A DNA stretch of 64,000 bases from Ottelia alismoides. Lineage: Eukaryota > Streptophyta > Magnoliopsida > Alismatales > Hydrocharitaceae. Each line of letters begins with the position of its first letter. Position 1 is the stretch's first letter. The stretch lies in contig JAZKJV010002329.1 in assembly GCA_037367405.1 (NCBI GenBank), positions 620,001-684,000 on the forward strand, written 5' to 3'. The notes under the pieces are model-generated. The model ran no database searches, was not told the origin of the DNA, and saw only the letters and a list, made by a program, of their open reading frames with translations. Shown here one piece after another: positions 20,884 through 34,566 of the stretch. The position numbers and the translations under genes were made by a program.

Positions 20884-23470
20884 ACTAAAGTAGTTGACCA
20901 AGTACACCAAGAAAATCGTCCATGAACAATATCTATATAATGTCCAAAATAACCACAATAATGTCTAAGAGTCTCAATGTGAAGAATACAAAAGAAAATA
21001 TGAAAGTATTTCAATTAGGTCTCTGGTCAAGGACCTAATTGTAAAGAAATGTCTTTGGAATTTACACTTAGGTATCCGCTTGGGGACCCAAATGTAATAT
21101 TAAAAACTTTTGGTACACTTCTGGAACTCCTGGAAATTGGGGGTTCTTACAATTGTTCTACAATTTCACTCATCCATGACTGAGATTAGATTAATGGCGG
21201 CTAATCTGGGCCCTTGCATGTGGGCACGTGTCAATCAACTGTTGCACGGCTGTTATTCACGCGTTCTTCCTCAGATTGAGCGGGTGACGACACTCTAGCT
21301 ACTAGACCTTCTCCTCCGGTGATGATGCAGTGACGGGAGACGGTGGCTAACCTCCTGTAGAGCTAGAAGGGGTCACCTACCCCTTTCAAGCTCGCTTGCG
21401 ATAGGGGATGGTCGGAAATGGCTTGAAGGTCGAAGGATGTGCCTGCTAGGGTTTTGGTCCAAGAAGCGGGTACTCTTGATCGGGCTAAAACATGTAAAGA
21501 AGACCAACCGATGGACGTGAAGCTCCATTGTTGAATGATGATGCTCTAGATGCTATGGCTACCTGCAAGGTGGTTTTAATTGCTTGATTCAAAGAGAAAT
21601 CAACAAAGATTTTTAAAATTTTGTAGATATGAATAACAGTTCTAGAAAGGGTAAAATTCAGATAGAAATTTTGAGCGATTTGATATAAATTAAATGAGAA
21701 CTTCAATTGTGAATTAAAGATGATGACTGATACTGTCTAATGACGTTATTAAGTCGCCTAATTTAATAAGAAATTTAGTGGAAAAGGAAAAGGAATTGAT
21801 GAACTCACCTAGGGAAGTTGGGTATCAGACCCTTCTTGTTTTTGCTCGGCGAGACTGTGAAGTTCTTAGAGCTGGACGTTGTGCTAGGCGGTGACTCAAT
21901 AGCGGAGAGAAGCCTTGGAACCCTCCTTCGATCATTCCCCCTCCATGTAGTGCAGAACATGGATTTTGTCACCATCAGAGGTGGCTGGAGCTCGACCGAG
22001 AAGATGGGTAGTCGGTCAGTCTGTACTGGTGTCTGGACAGGTTAGTTTGAACAATCGATGTTCATTCAATTAAATAGTGAAGATAGAAGAGTGTTTGGAT
22101 TGATCCAAGGGTCAACGTGCATATGTGATGTTAGGACTAGAATTTGGGTGGATTGGATTGAATATTGATTGAAGGATGAAGTGGGAAATAATCCGTGAAT
22201 GGAGGTAGTTGAAACAAACGCCAACAGACCTCCTTCTTGAAGAAGAGTAAGAATAAGAAGGTTGTGGTGCTGACACGTGTTAGCACCAAAGGGTTAGAGA
22301 ATTAATTAGATTTTAAATTAGATAATAAATATTAGATATCCTTATTTTAAATAGGTATAAAAATAAGAAGTGTAAATAAATAATTTATCTAATTTATAGT
22401 ATACTTTTTATAAATAGTATACATTTTAAAGTATATAAATATATTATTAATAAATATATAATATACTAGATTAATAACGTACTTATTTTTAATTCATTAT
22501 TTTAATAAATAATATTATATTTCTATTTTATTAATTATTATAATAATAAATAGGAAAGGTGTGAATTGTTAGGGGTTTTATTAAATTAATTTGTATATAT
22601 TAATAAATACAGGTATATAGTCTACCGTTCAAATTCATCTATATTTTGGTGTTTTTGATTTATTTAAAATAATAAATAAAGGTTTAATTTCTGATTTTTT
22701 ATAGATAAACTATAAGATCAAAAAATAATCAAAATTATAAAAATCAAGTGTTCCATAAATAGTATGTACATAATAATATAAATATCCAGAAACACAATTG
22801 TCATTAGGTCCCAAAATCGACTTATTGAAAACGGACTCTGATTTTAGTAAAATCACATTAACTAATTAGAGAATATATTATTTTATGAACTTTAAAGTTA
22901 GTAGAGTGAAATCAGAGTTCATATGATGAAATTATGATGTTTGGAAAGTTAGAAATTTGACAATTTGAAAGCCAGATTTCTTGGCATATATACATGTTGG
23001 AATTTTTTATGATTTTTAAAAGTATATATGAAAAGAGTTTGGTGAAAAATATTACAAAAAAAATTAAAAATAGTTTAAGTTTTGACAATAATGAATAAAT
23101 AGGAATTAGTGAATGATGTACAAATTAGTTATTTTTGTTGTTTTCATCCTTATCTCCCCCTACTTTAAAATGTATCGACCAATCCATGTTGACTTGGTCT
23201 CGGAGGTTAGGTTATATAAATATATCTTACAGCTATAATTATATTTTATTAGTCATACTGTACATATATACATATTTACAGTCTACTGGTTTTTTTCTTT
23301 TCTTTCTTTTTATTCTTTTATTTATTTACATGTTTTTCTTGCATAAAATTGCATTTTTATTCATGAATGTTGTTTTGATAAAAGATGTGAATTAATGCAT
23401 ATTTACATACATTTTTTAAGGATTTTAAGATAAAATACGACAGAAGTGTTAATGAATCATGGATTCATCA
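20884..23470 (-). repeat. E2 left LTR (3' LTR), start replaced by LINE junction
   Basis: Sequence from 20884 matches 31398 onward (for example AATAACCACAATAATGTC in both) and ends TTCATCA at 23470. The first ~520 bp present in the right copy are missing here and should lie on the far side of the LINE. Confidence 0.88.
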
Positions 23471-25030
23471 ACCCTCTATACTTAAGCTTTGCTTGTCTTT
23501 TAGCAAACACTTATTTGGAAAATAAGGAAAAAGAAAAAAAAGTTAGAATGAATTTGTTTTCCTAAACCAATTCATTAGAATTGAAAAAAATAGCTTGGTT
23601 CGGCCAAAAACAAGCATTTTGTTGGAGCCTTAACAAGGATTGGGATTTTATTCTCAACAGTCTTCAAGTTCGACAAATCCTTATTCAGGTTCATCTCAAT
23701 AGACAACTCAGATCCACTTATACATATCTCTAACTCTTTCAATCCTGAAATAAATTTGTATTGTGTGAATTGTGTTAGCTATTCCTGCTTAAAGAAGCAA
23801 AGAAACCACCCATCCCAATAATACACTCCCATTGGTTCCTAATCTAGCTACTCTTTCCTCGGGGAGGGGGTTTTTCCTTCTAAGGTCAGGTCATGATGTG
23901 TCTACAATCGAATAGAGACATAATGTCAAAAAATGAGAAAAGAACTAGAGTGTGACCAGTGCAGTCACATCTCCTTATGAAGCCTAGCCGGTGTAGCCAA
24001 GTCTCCACTAAGATGTGCAGTTTTTTTGGAAGCTTAGACCATTGTGGTTGTATTTGTATTTGGTGGTTGGCTTCTTTTTGGTAGACTTTTGTAATGTTTC
24101 TTGTACTGCTTCAATCTTTTTGTGGCCCAAAGGATATAGCATCTATAGTTCCATCCATTTTTGGGGTCTTGGAAAAAATATGCTACCAGATCCTTCCCTC
24201 ATCCGAAGCTTTATTTCAACCCCACAACTCTCATCTTTAGACATCCGCTCCACTAGACAAGGATGAAAATGCACCATTAAAATGAATTGCCATTTGCAAC
24301 CCCGTGCAAGTCGAGCTAAGTGCATGTGTCCAAAATTGGTCCACTGTTGAAGAGTTAAATGGATGACACTAGGTGCTCTATTAGGCTCGTTTAAGTTGAA
24401 GTCCGAATATGGTCTCATGGAACCCAAAGATTTGAGTCAAAGGTCTGAAGAGACTATATTCCAGTTCCTAACTAGGCTCTTTACAATGAAAATCAAAGTA
24501 CATAATCAAGCTCTATCTTTTAGACAATTTCCAATCATTGGTTAGAAAAATAAAACTTATTTTGAAAAATGCTAATGCAAATGCAGCCATATTTTTGTGA
24601 AGTACATTTTTCTGAATTTCACACATTTTTATGGATTTTAAAGATTTTGTGATTTCTATGGATTTTAGGACTTTGTATTTTTTTATGGATTTTTCAATTT
24701 TTATAAACAATCATATTTACCATAATTTTATAATATACCAATATTTTATTTGGATTAAATAACTAATGTATTTTACAAATTTTATACACAAAGATTTTAA
24801 ATATTAAGTTATTTTTACATGTTTTAATAAATATGATTTTAAATAAGTATTATACATGTTATACATAAATTTTAAATAAGAATTTTAAATATAATTTACT
24901 TATTTACAAGAATTTTATAAATAATTAATAAATAGGTTTTAAATAAAATTAATCCTTACCCACTTTTATGGATTTTATAAATATAAAAAATACATAAAAG
25001 TATGAGTTATGGATAAAAGTATATATACAA
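23471..25030 (-). other. E2 polypurine tract and 3' untranslated region
   Basis: The sense strand has TTAAGTATAGAGGG next to the LTR, and a decayed TTTGCTT/TAGCAAA hairpin at 23488-23507. The conserved 3' block found in E1, E3 and E4 lies at about 23848-24007. No reading frame here resembles a protein. Confidence 0.7.
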
Positions 25031-25043
25031 TATATACACACCC

Positions 25044-25462
25044 CCTATACTTAGCATGTGTTATGTCCTCATAGCATGAAAAGAGAAAAAGGAGAGCATA
25101 ACTCGTGCTAAGTAAAAGTGGGTGAAAAGAATGAAAGAATAGAAGTCAGACTCCCTCTTATACTTACGATTTGGTCATCTTAAGTAGAATAAAGGACAAA
25201 AATGAGGTGACTGAGGGCAATAGATATACAAATGAAAAAAAGAAATAATAAGAAGAAACACAATCAATGAAATCACTTGGTCCCCCTATACTTAGGATCA
25301 TGCATCCTAAGTATAGAAAATAACGTGGTCAAAAATTAGGGATGCGTGATTGGTGTAAAAGAAAGGAAAATCAAGAGAAAAGTAAAAAAGAAGAGGTCAA
25401 AAATTAGAATAAATAGACAATTTCCCCCCTCCCCCATACTTAGGATATGATATCCTAAGTAT
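25044..25462 (-). repeat. E2 hairpin array (one long, two clear and one decayed short)
   Basis: The long hairpin is at 25044-25116 (TACTTAGCATGTGTTATG against CATAACTCGTGCTAAGTA). Short ones are at 25286-25316 (CTATACTTAGGAT / ATCCTAAGTATAG) and 25436-25462 (ATACTTAGGATAT / ATATCCTAAGTAT, a one-base loop). A decayed copy lies near 25158-25190. Confidence 0.82.
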
Positions 25463-25608
25463 AAAGACGAGCAAAAATGGGAATGATTGGGATCTAAAAC
25501 GAATGTACAAGTGGTGATGTAGTACATAAAATGAATGGTTCCCAGGTCTCCGTACAAGACAAAATGAAGTGGAAGAGTAGACATGAGTCCTGTACATAGT
25601 AGATCACC

Positions 25609-26520
25609 TCAACCTGGGTCGTACGTTATCATCTGTTGTACAAGCATGTACCAATCCCTAGCTAGTCGAGTAGAGATACCTCTGTAAGTGAACAATGTAC
25701 ATGTCATAGGTCTCTCTACTATAATAATTGTCTTTGGAGTCCGACTATAGAAGGTGTTTATACATGTGTCCATAACACCATCCGACTCACTATGCTGAAT
25801 AGATCGTATGATCTCTGCAGTGTAATCAACTGACTCTCGTGATGAAATATATGAACTCTCAATCTGTGGCACTGAGATGTCTACTGCAACTGACTGGTCC
25901 TAATACGATCTTTGTATCTATATGTGGACATTTGTTTGAAGAACTAGGTATCGTATGATCAACCCCATCCTCTTGTAGGATATCATGGGTATCAAGGTAA
26001 ACACTTTCAAGATAAAGAGAACGCATCTCATCTATGTGCTGACATTCATCTGCTAAACTGGTGTCCTCTGAAGTGAATAACAATACAGATCTGGGATTGC
26101 TACATACTCTCACCATCTCAATGTGTACCTCTCCGATGTCTGTGCGAAATGATACTCTCCCAGAATCATAACAAAGAAGGCCTTCATGGTCTACAAGAAA
26201 GGACTCTCGAGAATGATTAGAGCAACGTGTAACTATGTAGGGCATGTCATCTCTAGGACAGTAAAGTCCACAAGAAATTGCAAATCTCGTACGATCGCAA
26301 TAATATTCCTCAACACGCCTCTAGGTCTCTTTATTAATGAATCTGCAAGCTAAAGTAATGCTCGTGATCTGTAAAGAGGACCTAACTTGAGTTTATTGAG
26401 TAGATAAGATGGTATCAAATTAATCTAGAAACCATTATCTAAGAGAGTGCGAACAAATGACGCATTTGTAATCTCACATCTGACATAGCTCACTAGATTC
26501 TCTCTTTTTCTTGGTTACCT
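25609..26520 (-). pseudogene. E2 aspartic protease remnant and C-terminal tail
   Basis: Around 26430-26440 the minus strand encodes LLDNGF, then INLIPSYLLNKLKLG, the protease active-site region (D-N-G) with a stop two residues later. The sequence LIKRPRGVLRNIIAIV follows, matching IKRPxGxLxxVxVxI in E1 and E3. The open frame 26245-25859 and then 25872-25609 carry the tail, with no RT motif. A further frame break lies near 25870. Confidence 0.7.
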
Positions 26521-27069
26521 TATTCTAAATAGAACATGAAGTAGCCTTGATCAAAACATGTTTCTCAACTCGTGACTTCCTTTTCCTACGTGTGGTACAT
26601 TTGTTCCTCAACTACTTCTTAAGTGTAGGAAAATGATCTAAGGCATCATGAAGTCGAATCTTCAAGAGATGTGATCTTTCTGTAATCGTTCACTCTCTAG
26701 AGTAGCAACATTATTTTTGGATTTTTTTTCTTTTCTTTTCCACACAAAGCATCTGAAAAAGGAACAACCTCAAGAACAACAAAATTTTCCTTTTTATTCA
26801 AATCATCAAAGGAATCGACATGTACATCGAGTGTCTTAGAAGTATGTACAAAACCTCGAATACAAGGAAAGAAGTAGAATCATCAGGAGTTTTTGTATGG
26901 TTTGGATTTATATCATCATCTGACTCGCCTATGTCCATATCAATTGTCTCTGCATAGCTCCCATGTCTAGTATAAACATGGTCCTTGTGATGACCCTCCT
27001 CCTCAGCATCAGAATGTGTATCATCATGGATAAGATCTTGCTTCTCATCGTCTTGTGCCCTCTCCTTCT

Positions 27070-29042
27070 CTAGATCAAGTGCTCGTGGGTGTCTACGCTC
27101 TTGAGACGAATGAAGCTAGATAAAAATTCAGGAAAAGTGACCATACTTGTAGTGGTGTTCACTTGATCTGATTGTCGCCTCTTGTTTTTCGGGTTCATCT
27201 GAGGTTGCGCTGGGAGAGTGGTCTTGGGTGCAACTAACTCATCCAGATGATGGTTAACTCGCTCCACCTCTATCGTGTGAGCTACATGAAGCATGCTCAA
27301 CATATCCATGATCTTATTCAGTGCCATGGACTACAAATATCTCTGTCTTAGTGGTCTGACCATGGTTGTCTGCTCTCTCCTGCCTAGAAGTGTGCTAGGA
27401 CTGTGGTGTATATGGCTGAGGAGATCTTTGAGGTGCAATAAATGACTGTTGTTGCTGGTGATGATATGAATGTGGATGTGTAGCAGGAGACTGATAAGCA
27501 TGTACTGGTTTCTAATATGCATGAGGGTGAGAATGTTGCTGTGTATATGGTTGTCAATGTTGAAAGTGTAGACATCCATGTTGTAGACGAATCTGTTGTG
27601 GCTGCTGTTGTATGCTTTGAGGTGTAATATGTGATGGTGACTGATACTAAACAGGAGAGTACCATATACCATTGATCTCAAGAGTGGAGGAATGATCACC
27701 ATCATCAACTATAGGTATCATGATCTGACTCTGGTTGGCAGTGGATGAATCCTCATGCCAATCTTGCTATGGAGGCTCAACAGAACGTGCCGGCTCACTC
27801 TGAACATAATGAACTTGACGGGTGGGAGGAGTGGGTAAATATCTCCGTGTAGGCAGAGAAGAGGAAGAAAGTGACTGATGGTATTGTAGTTACATCTCGG
27901 TCACTTTCTTCATCTCATCACTCAACTGTTATGGTAATGATGAGAGTTTCTCCAACTCTCGTAGCTTCTGCAAGTAATGTACTTGCTTCTTAATCACATC
28001 GACTAATGTAAGTTTCTCACTAATAAAGCCCATGTCTGTAGATCTTGACTCAAAATCAGAAATATATGCCACCTTCTGATGATTACGATGGTGTGCTGGT
28101 TGTGGGACCTTCTGGAATGCCCGAGTATAATCTAAAACTCATGAGTTCTCTGTCATCCCCTAAAAGATGGACGAAATAGACTCGACATCCCTATTCAAAT
28201 AGCTACCACCACATGCAGCACTTACTAACCCCTGAATATTCCGTTGGAGTCCTCAAATAAAGTTCTGAACTAGCACCTTCAAAGGCATCTCATGATGAGG
28301 GCATTTCTTAGTCAAATCCTTGAATCGTTCCCATGCCTCGTAGAATGACTCATGTGGGCTCTGTATGAAATTGGAGATCTGACTCCTCATCACATTTGTA
28401 CATCCTAGAAGAAAATATTTACACAAGAAAGTGGACTTCAAAACGTCCCATATAGAAATCTCCCTTCCCAAATGATTCAACTAGTAGAGCGCCTTATCTG
28501 CTAAGGCGAAGGGGAAGGCCTTAAGGCTTATAGCCTCCTATGTAACTCCTGTATATCTTGTTGTATCGCAAATCATATCAAACTACTGCAAAAAAGGTGA
28601 ACAACTACTCTGACATGTTCCCATAGAACTTGGGAAGCAAGGAAATGAAGGACGATCTCAAATCGTATGGCCCTTGATTCATTGGTAACCAAATCCAAAG
28701 TTGTAGCATGCTGGCTCTAGGGTCATACTCATTTCTCAAAGTAGCAGGAACCAAGGCAAGTGGTGGTGGGTTCCCAGCTCCTCCTCTCAATGCAACAATC
28801 TCATATCTCAGCTCGTCTTGGACTCTACACTAGTCTCATATTTATGTACTCATATACTAGAGTGTGTCTAGAATCTTGGCTATAATATCAGTAGCTGGAT
28901 TAGGTTTCTCATCAACAAGTCTCTCCTCGATTTCTTGCTCCTCGACTGGTGCCTTTCCTCTAGACATGATGTCTGTCGAATCCTCTGGAAAGGAAAAGGT
29001 CTCCAAAGCACTTAGTGAAAAATGTGCAGGAGAAAGAGGCAA
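27070..29042 (-). pseudogene. gag: E2 gag remnant
   Basis: Fragments in changing frames: 29042-28857 (an N-terminal segment with MSRGKAPVEEQEIEERL), 28790-28605 (DLRSSFISLLPKFYGN, the start of the capsid domain), 28480-28253 (SFYEAWERFKDLTKKCPHHE, capsid) and 27327-27070 (charged linker, MNPKNKRRQSDQ). The order and motifs match E1 gag. The stretch 27331-27900 is H/T/S-rich low complexity. Confidence 0.8.
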
Positions 29043-30854
29043 AAAGCTGAGGTCAGGGTCAACCTCTATTGAAGGTCTGAGAGGCAGGGAATCTGGGTTT
29101 AACTTACCTCGTGATTAATTGGGACCAACTCGGGAAGAGGGTCATCTGGAGTCTGTGAAGATGTACGTAAGATGATGGAAGATTGATAGCTCACGGAGTC
29201 CGAGCATAAAATCCAGCTAAGCATTATCTTTTATGTTAAAAGGATACAGAAATGGAGCACGATGTTAAGATAAAAATACGAGTGTAAAGGCGGATGAGTA
29301 GTCGAATACACGCACACCACAAATAAACACAATGCAAACCCTCAATTCACCAACTTCACACAAGGGAGGCTGTAAGAGTTCGATCTTTTATCTTTTCAAT
29401 TTTAATTTGGTGATCACAGTTATTTATGGAGACTCACAAGTGGTGTCTCCCTGTCGCCCAGCATACATCCTCACAATCAAACAATCAGTGGAACTACCTG
29501 CTCGGATTATCGACTTATATCAGGCCCAAGGGGAACTGTGAGGCGGGGTACACCAAAATGACTCTCTATGGTCATAGACAAGTGTTTCTAGTTGCAATCG
29601 TGCACTAAAAAGTAATACACATGTACTTAGGGTACACATGCACTAAAAAGTCCAATGATTTTTGGCTATATCCTTAGGGCTACGTCCTTACCCACTATGT
29701 CTGGAGTTTAATGACTGCAATAATGAGGGGTTCTCTCTCCCAATACAATTAAGTCCAGATTTTTTATTTTGGTGTTAAAGTTTCAAAAGATTTTTTTTAG
29801 GATTTTTACTTTTTAGGATATTTTCAAGAATATCTAATGGGATTTCGATTTACTTTATTTTTTAAAACTGTGTCTCACTGAGGGGGAAATCATCAAATGT
29901 CATGTAAAAACATAATGCATACAGGGAAAGAAAACATACCCGTCTGCATCTCTCTCCGTGCAAAGTGATCCGTGCAAAAAATTAAACCTAAGCTAATTTA
30001 TGTGAAAGCTGTAAAAACCGTGCCCTAAACTAGTAGCTCTAGCATAAGAATGAATTTATTTTTCAAATTGGTGAATTATGCCTAAGTGTGTATAAGGGTA
30101 ATGAGCTCTACATCTAACCGTTTAATCATTCATTCATTCACCCCTAGGTTTTGAGGAAACTACATGAATCAAAGAAAATAAGTCGGAAAGCTAAAAATTG
30201 TGGTGACCCCCCCCCCAAGTGCACGGGTACATGATAAAACAGACCCTGAGAAGAAAAATTGAGTGTCCAATCTACAAGTCGAGATGTCCTTAGTAGACCC
30301 CAGTCTACAAATGGAAAAGCGGGCAAGTGCCCCATCCTCTCTCTCAAAAAACAAAAACATGGGCAAAGGCCCTCTCACTCAAAATAAAATAGGAAATGGA
30401 GTGTGTCTAAAAAAAATACAAAAAATATGTTGCTCCGACTCGCGCTGCTCCTCTACAACAGGCTCATAAAGGAGTGTGGTCTCTTCTCTCTCAGCTGGTT
30501 TAGCTTCCGAAGAAGCTGGCTAATCCTGCAGGTCCTACACCATGTGTTAGCATAGATAAATATGAAAGAAAATACAAGATAAAAACCAGATTATGGGAAA
30601 TAAAATTAAAAATGAGAAAATTAACAGACAAAAAGCCGATAAAAATGAGAAAACAAAAAAATAATAAAAATCAAAAGAAAATAAAACACATAAAAACTGA
30701 GAAGAAATCAAAGAAAATAAGGCAACGAAATTAGAAAAAAAATCGAGAGAAAACAAACATACAAAAATCGAGAAAAACCGAGAATAAGAAAGAGGGATAA
30801 GAAAAGAAGAAAAATCACAAAAAACAGAACTCAAAAATCAAGTGCAACTATGCC
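29043..30854 (-). other. E2 leader region
   Basis: No coding sequence is recognised. The leader hairpin is partly preserved at 29346-29413 (outer arms TTCACC / GGTGA) and the GAGGGG/CTCCC hairpin at 29725-29741. The part from 30550 to 30830 is A-rich low complexity. Confidence 0.65.
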
Positions 30855-30872
30855 TCCTCGACAGTGGCACCA
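30855..30872 (-). promoter_or_regulatory. E2 primer-binding site, decayed
   Basis: The plus strand reads TCCTCGACAGTGGCACCA. Compared with the E1 and E3 site it has five differences, all transitions, and four of them are C-to-T or G-to-A as expected from deamination of methylated cytosine. Confidence 0.8.
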
Positions 30873-30875
30873 TTT

Positions 30876-33800
30876 TTATAATCGAGTCTGACTTGAGGTT
30901 AAATTTTTTATCGGTTGTAGAGAACCACGAAGAGAGATCCGAATAATCAAACAAAACACAATAAAATAGTAGATATAGAGAAAATAAATAAGTTGTTCTT
31001 CTCCTAATTTATTGTTCACTATTTTATTTTACCAGACAAGTGTTCTTCGGTCGAACACAAGGAGGCAAAAAACCATGCTTCAATTTTTGAGGGAGAAAAT
31101 ATTTTGTGATTTCTTTCCGAAAAAAACTTTTCTCGATTTTAGGTTTTATATTGTTTATTTGATTTTAAATTTTCCAATTTTTATTTAATTTTTTTCAAAA
31201 TGATATTTTTAAAACAAATGTGATCTACAATATAGTAATATGCGATAGGAAAAATAAGATGATACTATATAGTATATGGCAAAAAAATGACTCGAGCAAT
31301 GGGCTCAAAAAGCACGCAAAACAAAACCAAGATGGGGTCGAGAAACCATGAATAAAATCTCGATAAGAACACGAAAAAAATAAAAAAATTATGAAGAAAT
31401 CAAACTAAGGTAGTTGAGTAACTACCCTAAGAAAATCACCAATGAATAGTGTCTAAAATAACCACAATAATGTCCAAGAGTCTCAATGTAAAGAATACAA
31501 TGAAAGTATTTAAATTTGGTCTCAGGCTAGGGACCTACGTGTAAATAAATGTTTATGGAATTTACACTTAGATCCTGGTGTGGAGACGTAAATGTAATAT
31601 TAAAAACTTTTTGTGTGCTTTTAGTACTCCTGGAAAGAGGGGCCTTATTGCAATTGTTCTACCAGTTCACTCATCCACGACTGAGATTAGATTGAGGGTG
31701 GCTGATATGGTCCCTTAGATGTGGATACGTGTCGATCAATTGTTGCATGATTGTTATTCACGATTTCTTTCCCACTTTGAGCAGGCGATGATGATCTGAC
31801 CAATGGATCTACTCCTCTAGTGACGATGAGGTGACGATAAACGGTGGCTGACCTCTTTCAAGGCTAGAAGGGGGTCGCCTACCAGAAGGTCAAAGGATGT
31901 TCTTGATCAGAAATGGATCGAAGGTCAAAGGATGTTCTGACTATGGTTTGGGCTACAGGAAGCTACTGTTCTTGATCAAGATACAACATGTAAAGAAGAC
32001 TAAGCGACGGGCATAAAGCTCCAAATGACGAATGATGATGCTCCAGATGTTATGGCTACCTATAAGGTGGTTTTAATTGCTCGATTCAAAGAGGAATCGA
32101 CCAAGATTTTAAAGATTTGCATATATGAATAATAGTTCCAGAAAGGGCGAAGTTCATATAGAAGCCTTGAGCAATTTGTTACGTATTGAATGAGAACTTC
32201 GGTTATGAATTAAGGATGATGATTAATACTATCTAATGACATGATTATTAAGTAACCTAATTAGACATGAAATTCAGTAGAAAATAAAAGGAAATGGATG
32301 AACGCACATGGGGCAGATGGGTATCAGACCCTTCTTATTTTCGCTCGACGAGATGATGAAGTTCTTGGAGCTAGACATTGCGCTAGGTGGTGATTCAAGA
32401 TGGAGAGAAGCCTTGGAACCCTCCACGTGGTGCGGACTACGAATTTTGTCGCCATCGGAGGTGGCCAGAGCTCGACGGGGAAGATGGGTAGTTGGGCAAT
32501 ATGTACTGGTGTCTGGAGAGGTTAGTTTGAACAAGTAATGTTCATTTCATTTCATTAAATAGTGAAGATGGAAGAGGGTTTGGATTTATCCAAGGGTCAA
32601 CATGCATTTGGGATGTTAGGAGTAGAATTTGGGTGGATTGGATTGAATGTTGGTTGAAGGATGAAGTGGGAAATAATCTGGGAACGGAGGTAGTTGAAAC
32701 AGACGCCAACAAACCTCTTTCTTGAATAGAAGGTTGTGGTGCTGACACATATCAACACCATAGAGGTCAGAAAATTAATTAGATTAAAAATTAAATAATA
32801 AATATTAAATAGCCTATTTTAAATAGGTATAAAAATGAAAAGTGTAAATAATTAATTTATCTAATTTATAGTAGAACTTATTTTTTTATAAATAATATAT
32901 ATTTTAGGATATATAAATATAATATTAATAATACATATAGTATACTTAATAAATTGCTTATTTATTTTTAATTCAGTATTTTAATAAATAATATATTATT
33001 TTTTATATTTTATTAATTAATATAATAATAAATGAGAATGGTGTGAATTTTTATAGATTTTAGTAAATAACTTATATATATTAATAAATACCATTATACA
33101 GTATACAATTCATATTCATCTATATTTTGGTGTTTTTGATTTACTTAAATAATTAAATAAAGGTTCTAATTTCTGGAATTTTTATAGATAAACTACAAGA
33201 CCAATAAAATAATTAAAAATTATAAAATCAAGTGTTCTGTAAATAGTATGTAGAAAATAAAATAAATAGCCAGAAACCTAGTTGTCATTAGATCCCAAAA
33301 CCGACTTTTTGCACACAGACTCTGATTTTAGGAAAATCAATAGATTAATAAGTAAATTTATTTTATGAACTTTAAAGGTGAGTAGAATGAAATTGGAGTT
33401 CTTATGAAGAAGTTATGAGATTTGGAAGTTGAGAATTTAACAAATTGAAAACTAGATTTCTTGGCATATATACATGTTAGATTTTTTATGATTTTTATAG
33501 TTTTATATACATTTTTATAAACACATAGGAAGATATTATGGTGAAAAATAGTATAAATTAATTAATTAAAAATAGTTGAAATTTTGATAATTAATGAATA
33601 AATAGGAATTAGTGAATGATGTACAATGTTAAATATTTTTATTTTTTCATCATTATCTCCCCCGAATTTATTATTTGTCAACAAATCGATGGTGACTTGG
33701 TCTCGAGGTTAGGTTATATAAATATATCTTACATCTATAATTATATGTTATTAGTCATAATGTACATATATACATATTTGCAGTATGCCTCCTTTTTTCT

Positions 33801-33960
33801 TTTCTTTCTTTTATTTATTTAATTTTTTTGATGAATAAAATGTATTTTTATTCATGAACGATGTTTGATAAACGATGTGAATTAATGCATATTGACATGT
33901 ATTTGTTAAGAATTTTCAGATAAAATGTGACAGAAATGTTAATGAATCACGGATTCATCA
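30876..33960 (-). repeat. E2 right LTR (5' LTR)
   Basis: The LTR starts about four bases after the decayed primer site and ends TTCATCA at 33960. It shares the GTCGAACACAAGGAG block (31049-31065) with the other LTRs. The exact first base is uncertain, because the TG terminus has mutated (TATAATCG). Confidence 0.85.
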
Positions 33961-34165
33961 TTGCTGCCACTTCATTTTCCCTTATTTTTTATTTTTTTTC
34001 GAAATTAAAAAAACATATTTTCATCACTATATCCCTTAATATGCCATTCAAATTTCATCAGAAATAGAGACTCCTATGCCCTGCATCCAGAATAAGTCGA
34101 TTACAACAATTCTAAGACCATTAAATTTACTTATTCAAAAAAATAAAAAATGGGGGGAAATGAGG
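33961..34165. mobile_element. Foldback MITE-like unit 1, truncated by E2
   Basis: The stretch carries the left-arm sequence of units 2 and 3 (ATGCCATTCAAATTTC, then GAAATAGAGACTCCTAT). It begins directly at the E2 LTR end, so E2 inserted in it. Most of its right arm is deleted, leaving a part like CAAAAAAATAAAAAATGGGG. Confidence 0.65.
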
Positions 34166-34560
34166 CGGGGTCAATTTAAGCAATTCAGTTACCTTGGAGG
34201 GAGCTTATTTGGCTTCCCCCACCTCATTTTTCTAATTTTTATTATTTTTGAAAATTGCTTTCGTGGATTTTCATAAATATATACATATATTATGTCATTC
34301 AAACGTCGTGTGAAATAGAGATTCCTATGGCCTCCATCAGACGAAGTCGATTTTAGAAATTCTGTTATGTTAAAAAATGATTGTATTGATGGAGGCCGTA
34401 GGAGTCTCTATTTCACACGAAATTTGAGTGACATAATATAGGGATATAGTGATGAAATTCCACAGAAGAAATTTTCAAAAAAGAATAAAAAAATGCAAAA
34501 AATGTGACAGAGGGAGCCAACTTAGCTCTCCTTAAGAGGCAGTCACATTTAACCTTATAT
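34166..34560. mobile_element. Foldback MITE-like unit 2
   Basis: Long inverted arms meet near the centre. GGCCTCCATC at 34329-34338 pairs with GATGGAGGCC at 34388-34397, and flanking sequence such as TGTGAAATAGAGATTCCTA pairs with TAGGAGTCTCTATTTCACA. The outer ends carry GGAGGGAGC- and GAGGGAGCC-type sequence. It has no coding capacity. Confidence 0.75.
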
Positions 34561-34566
34561 ATATAT

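Larger units (their letters stand above)
20884..33960 (-). mobile_element. E2: old non-autonomous Athila-like element (gag-PR only)
   Basis: LTRs are at 20884-23470 (5' part lost to the LINE insertion) and about 30876-33960. A decayed tRNA-Asp primer site adjoins the right LTR, and a polypurine tract with the conserved hairpin adjoins the left one. Between them are capsid remnants, a protease and a tail, then the hairpin array. I find no RT, RNase H or integrase in the 7.4 kb interior. The LTRs differ at many positions and by indels, so this is among the oldest insertions here. Confidence 0.85.
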
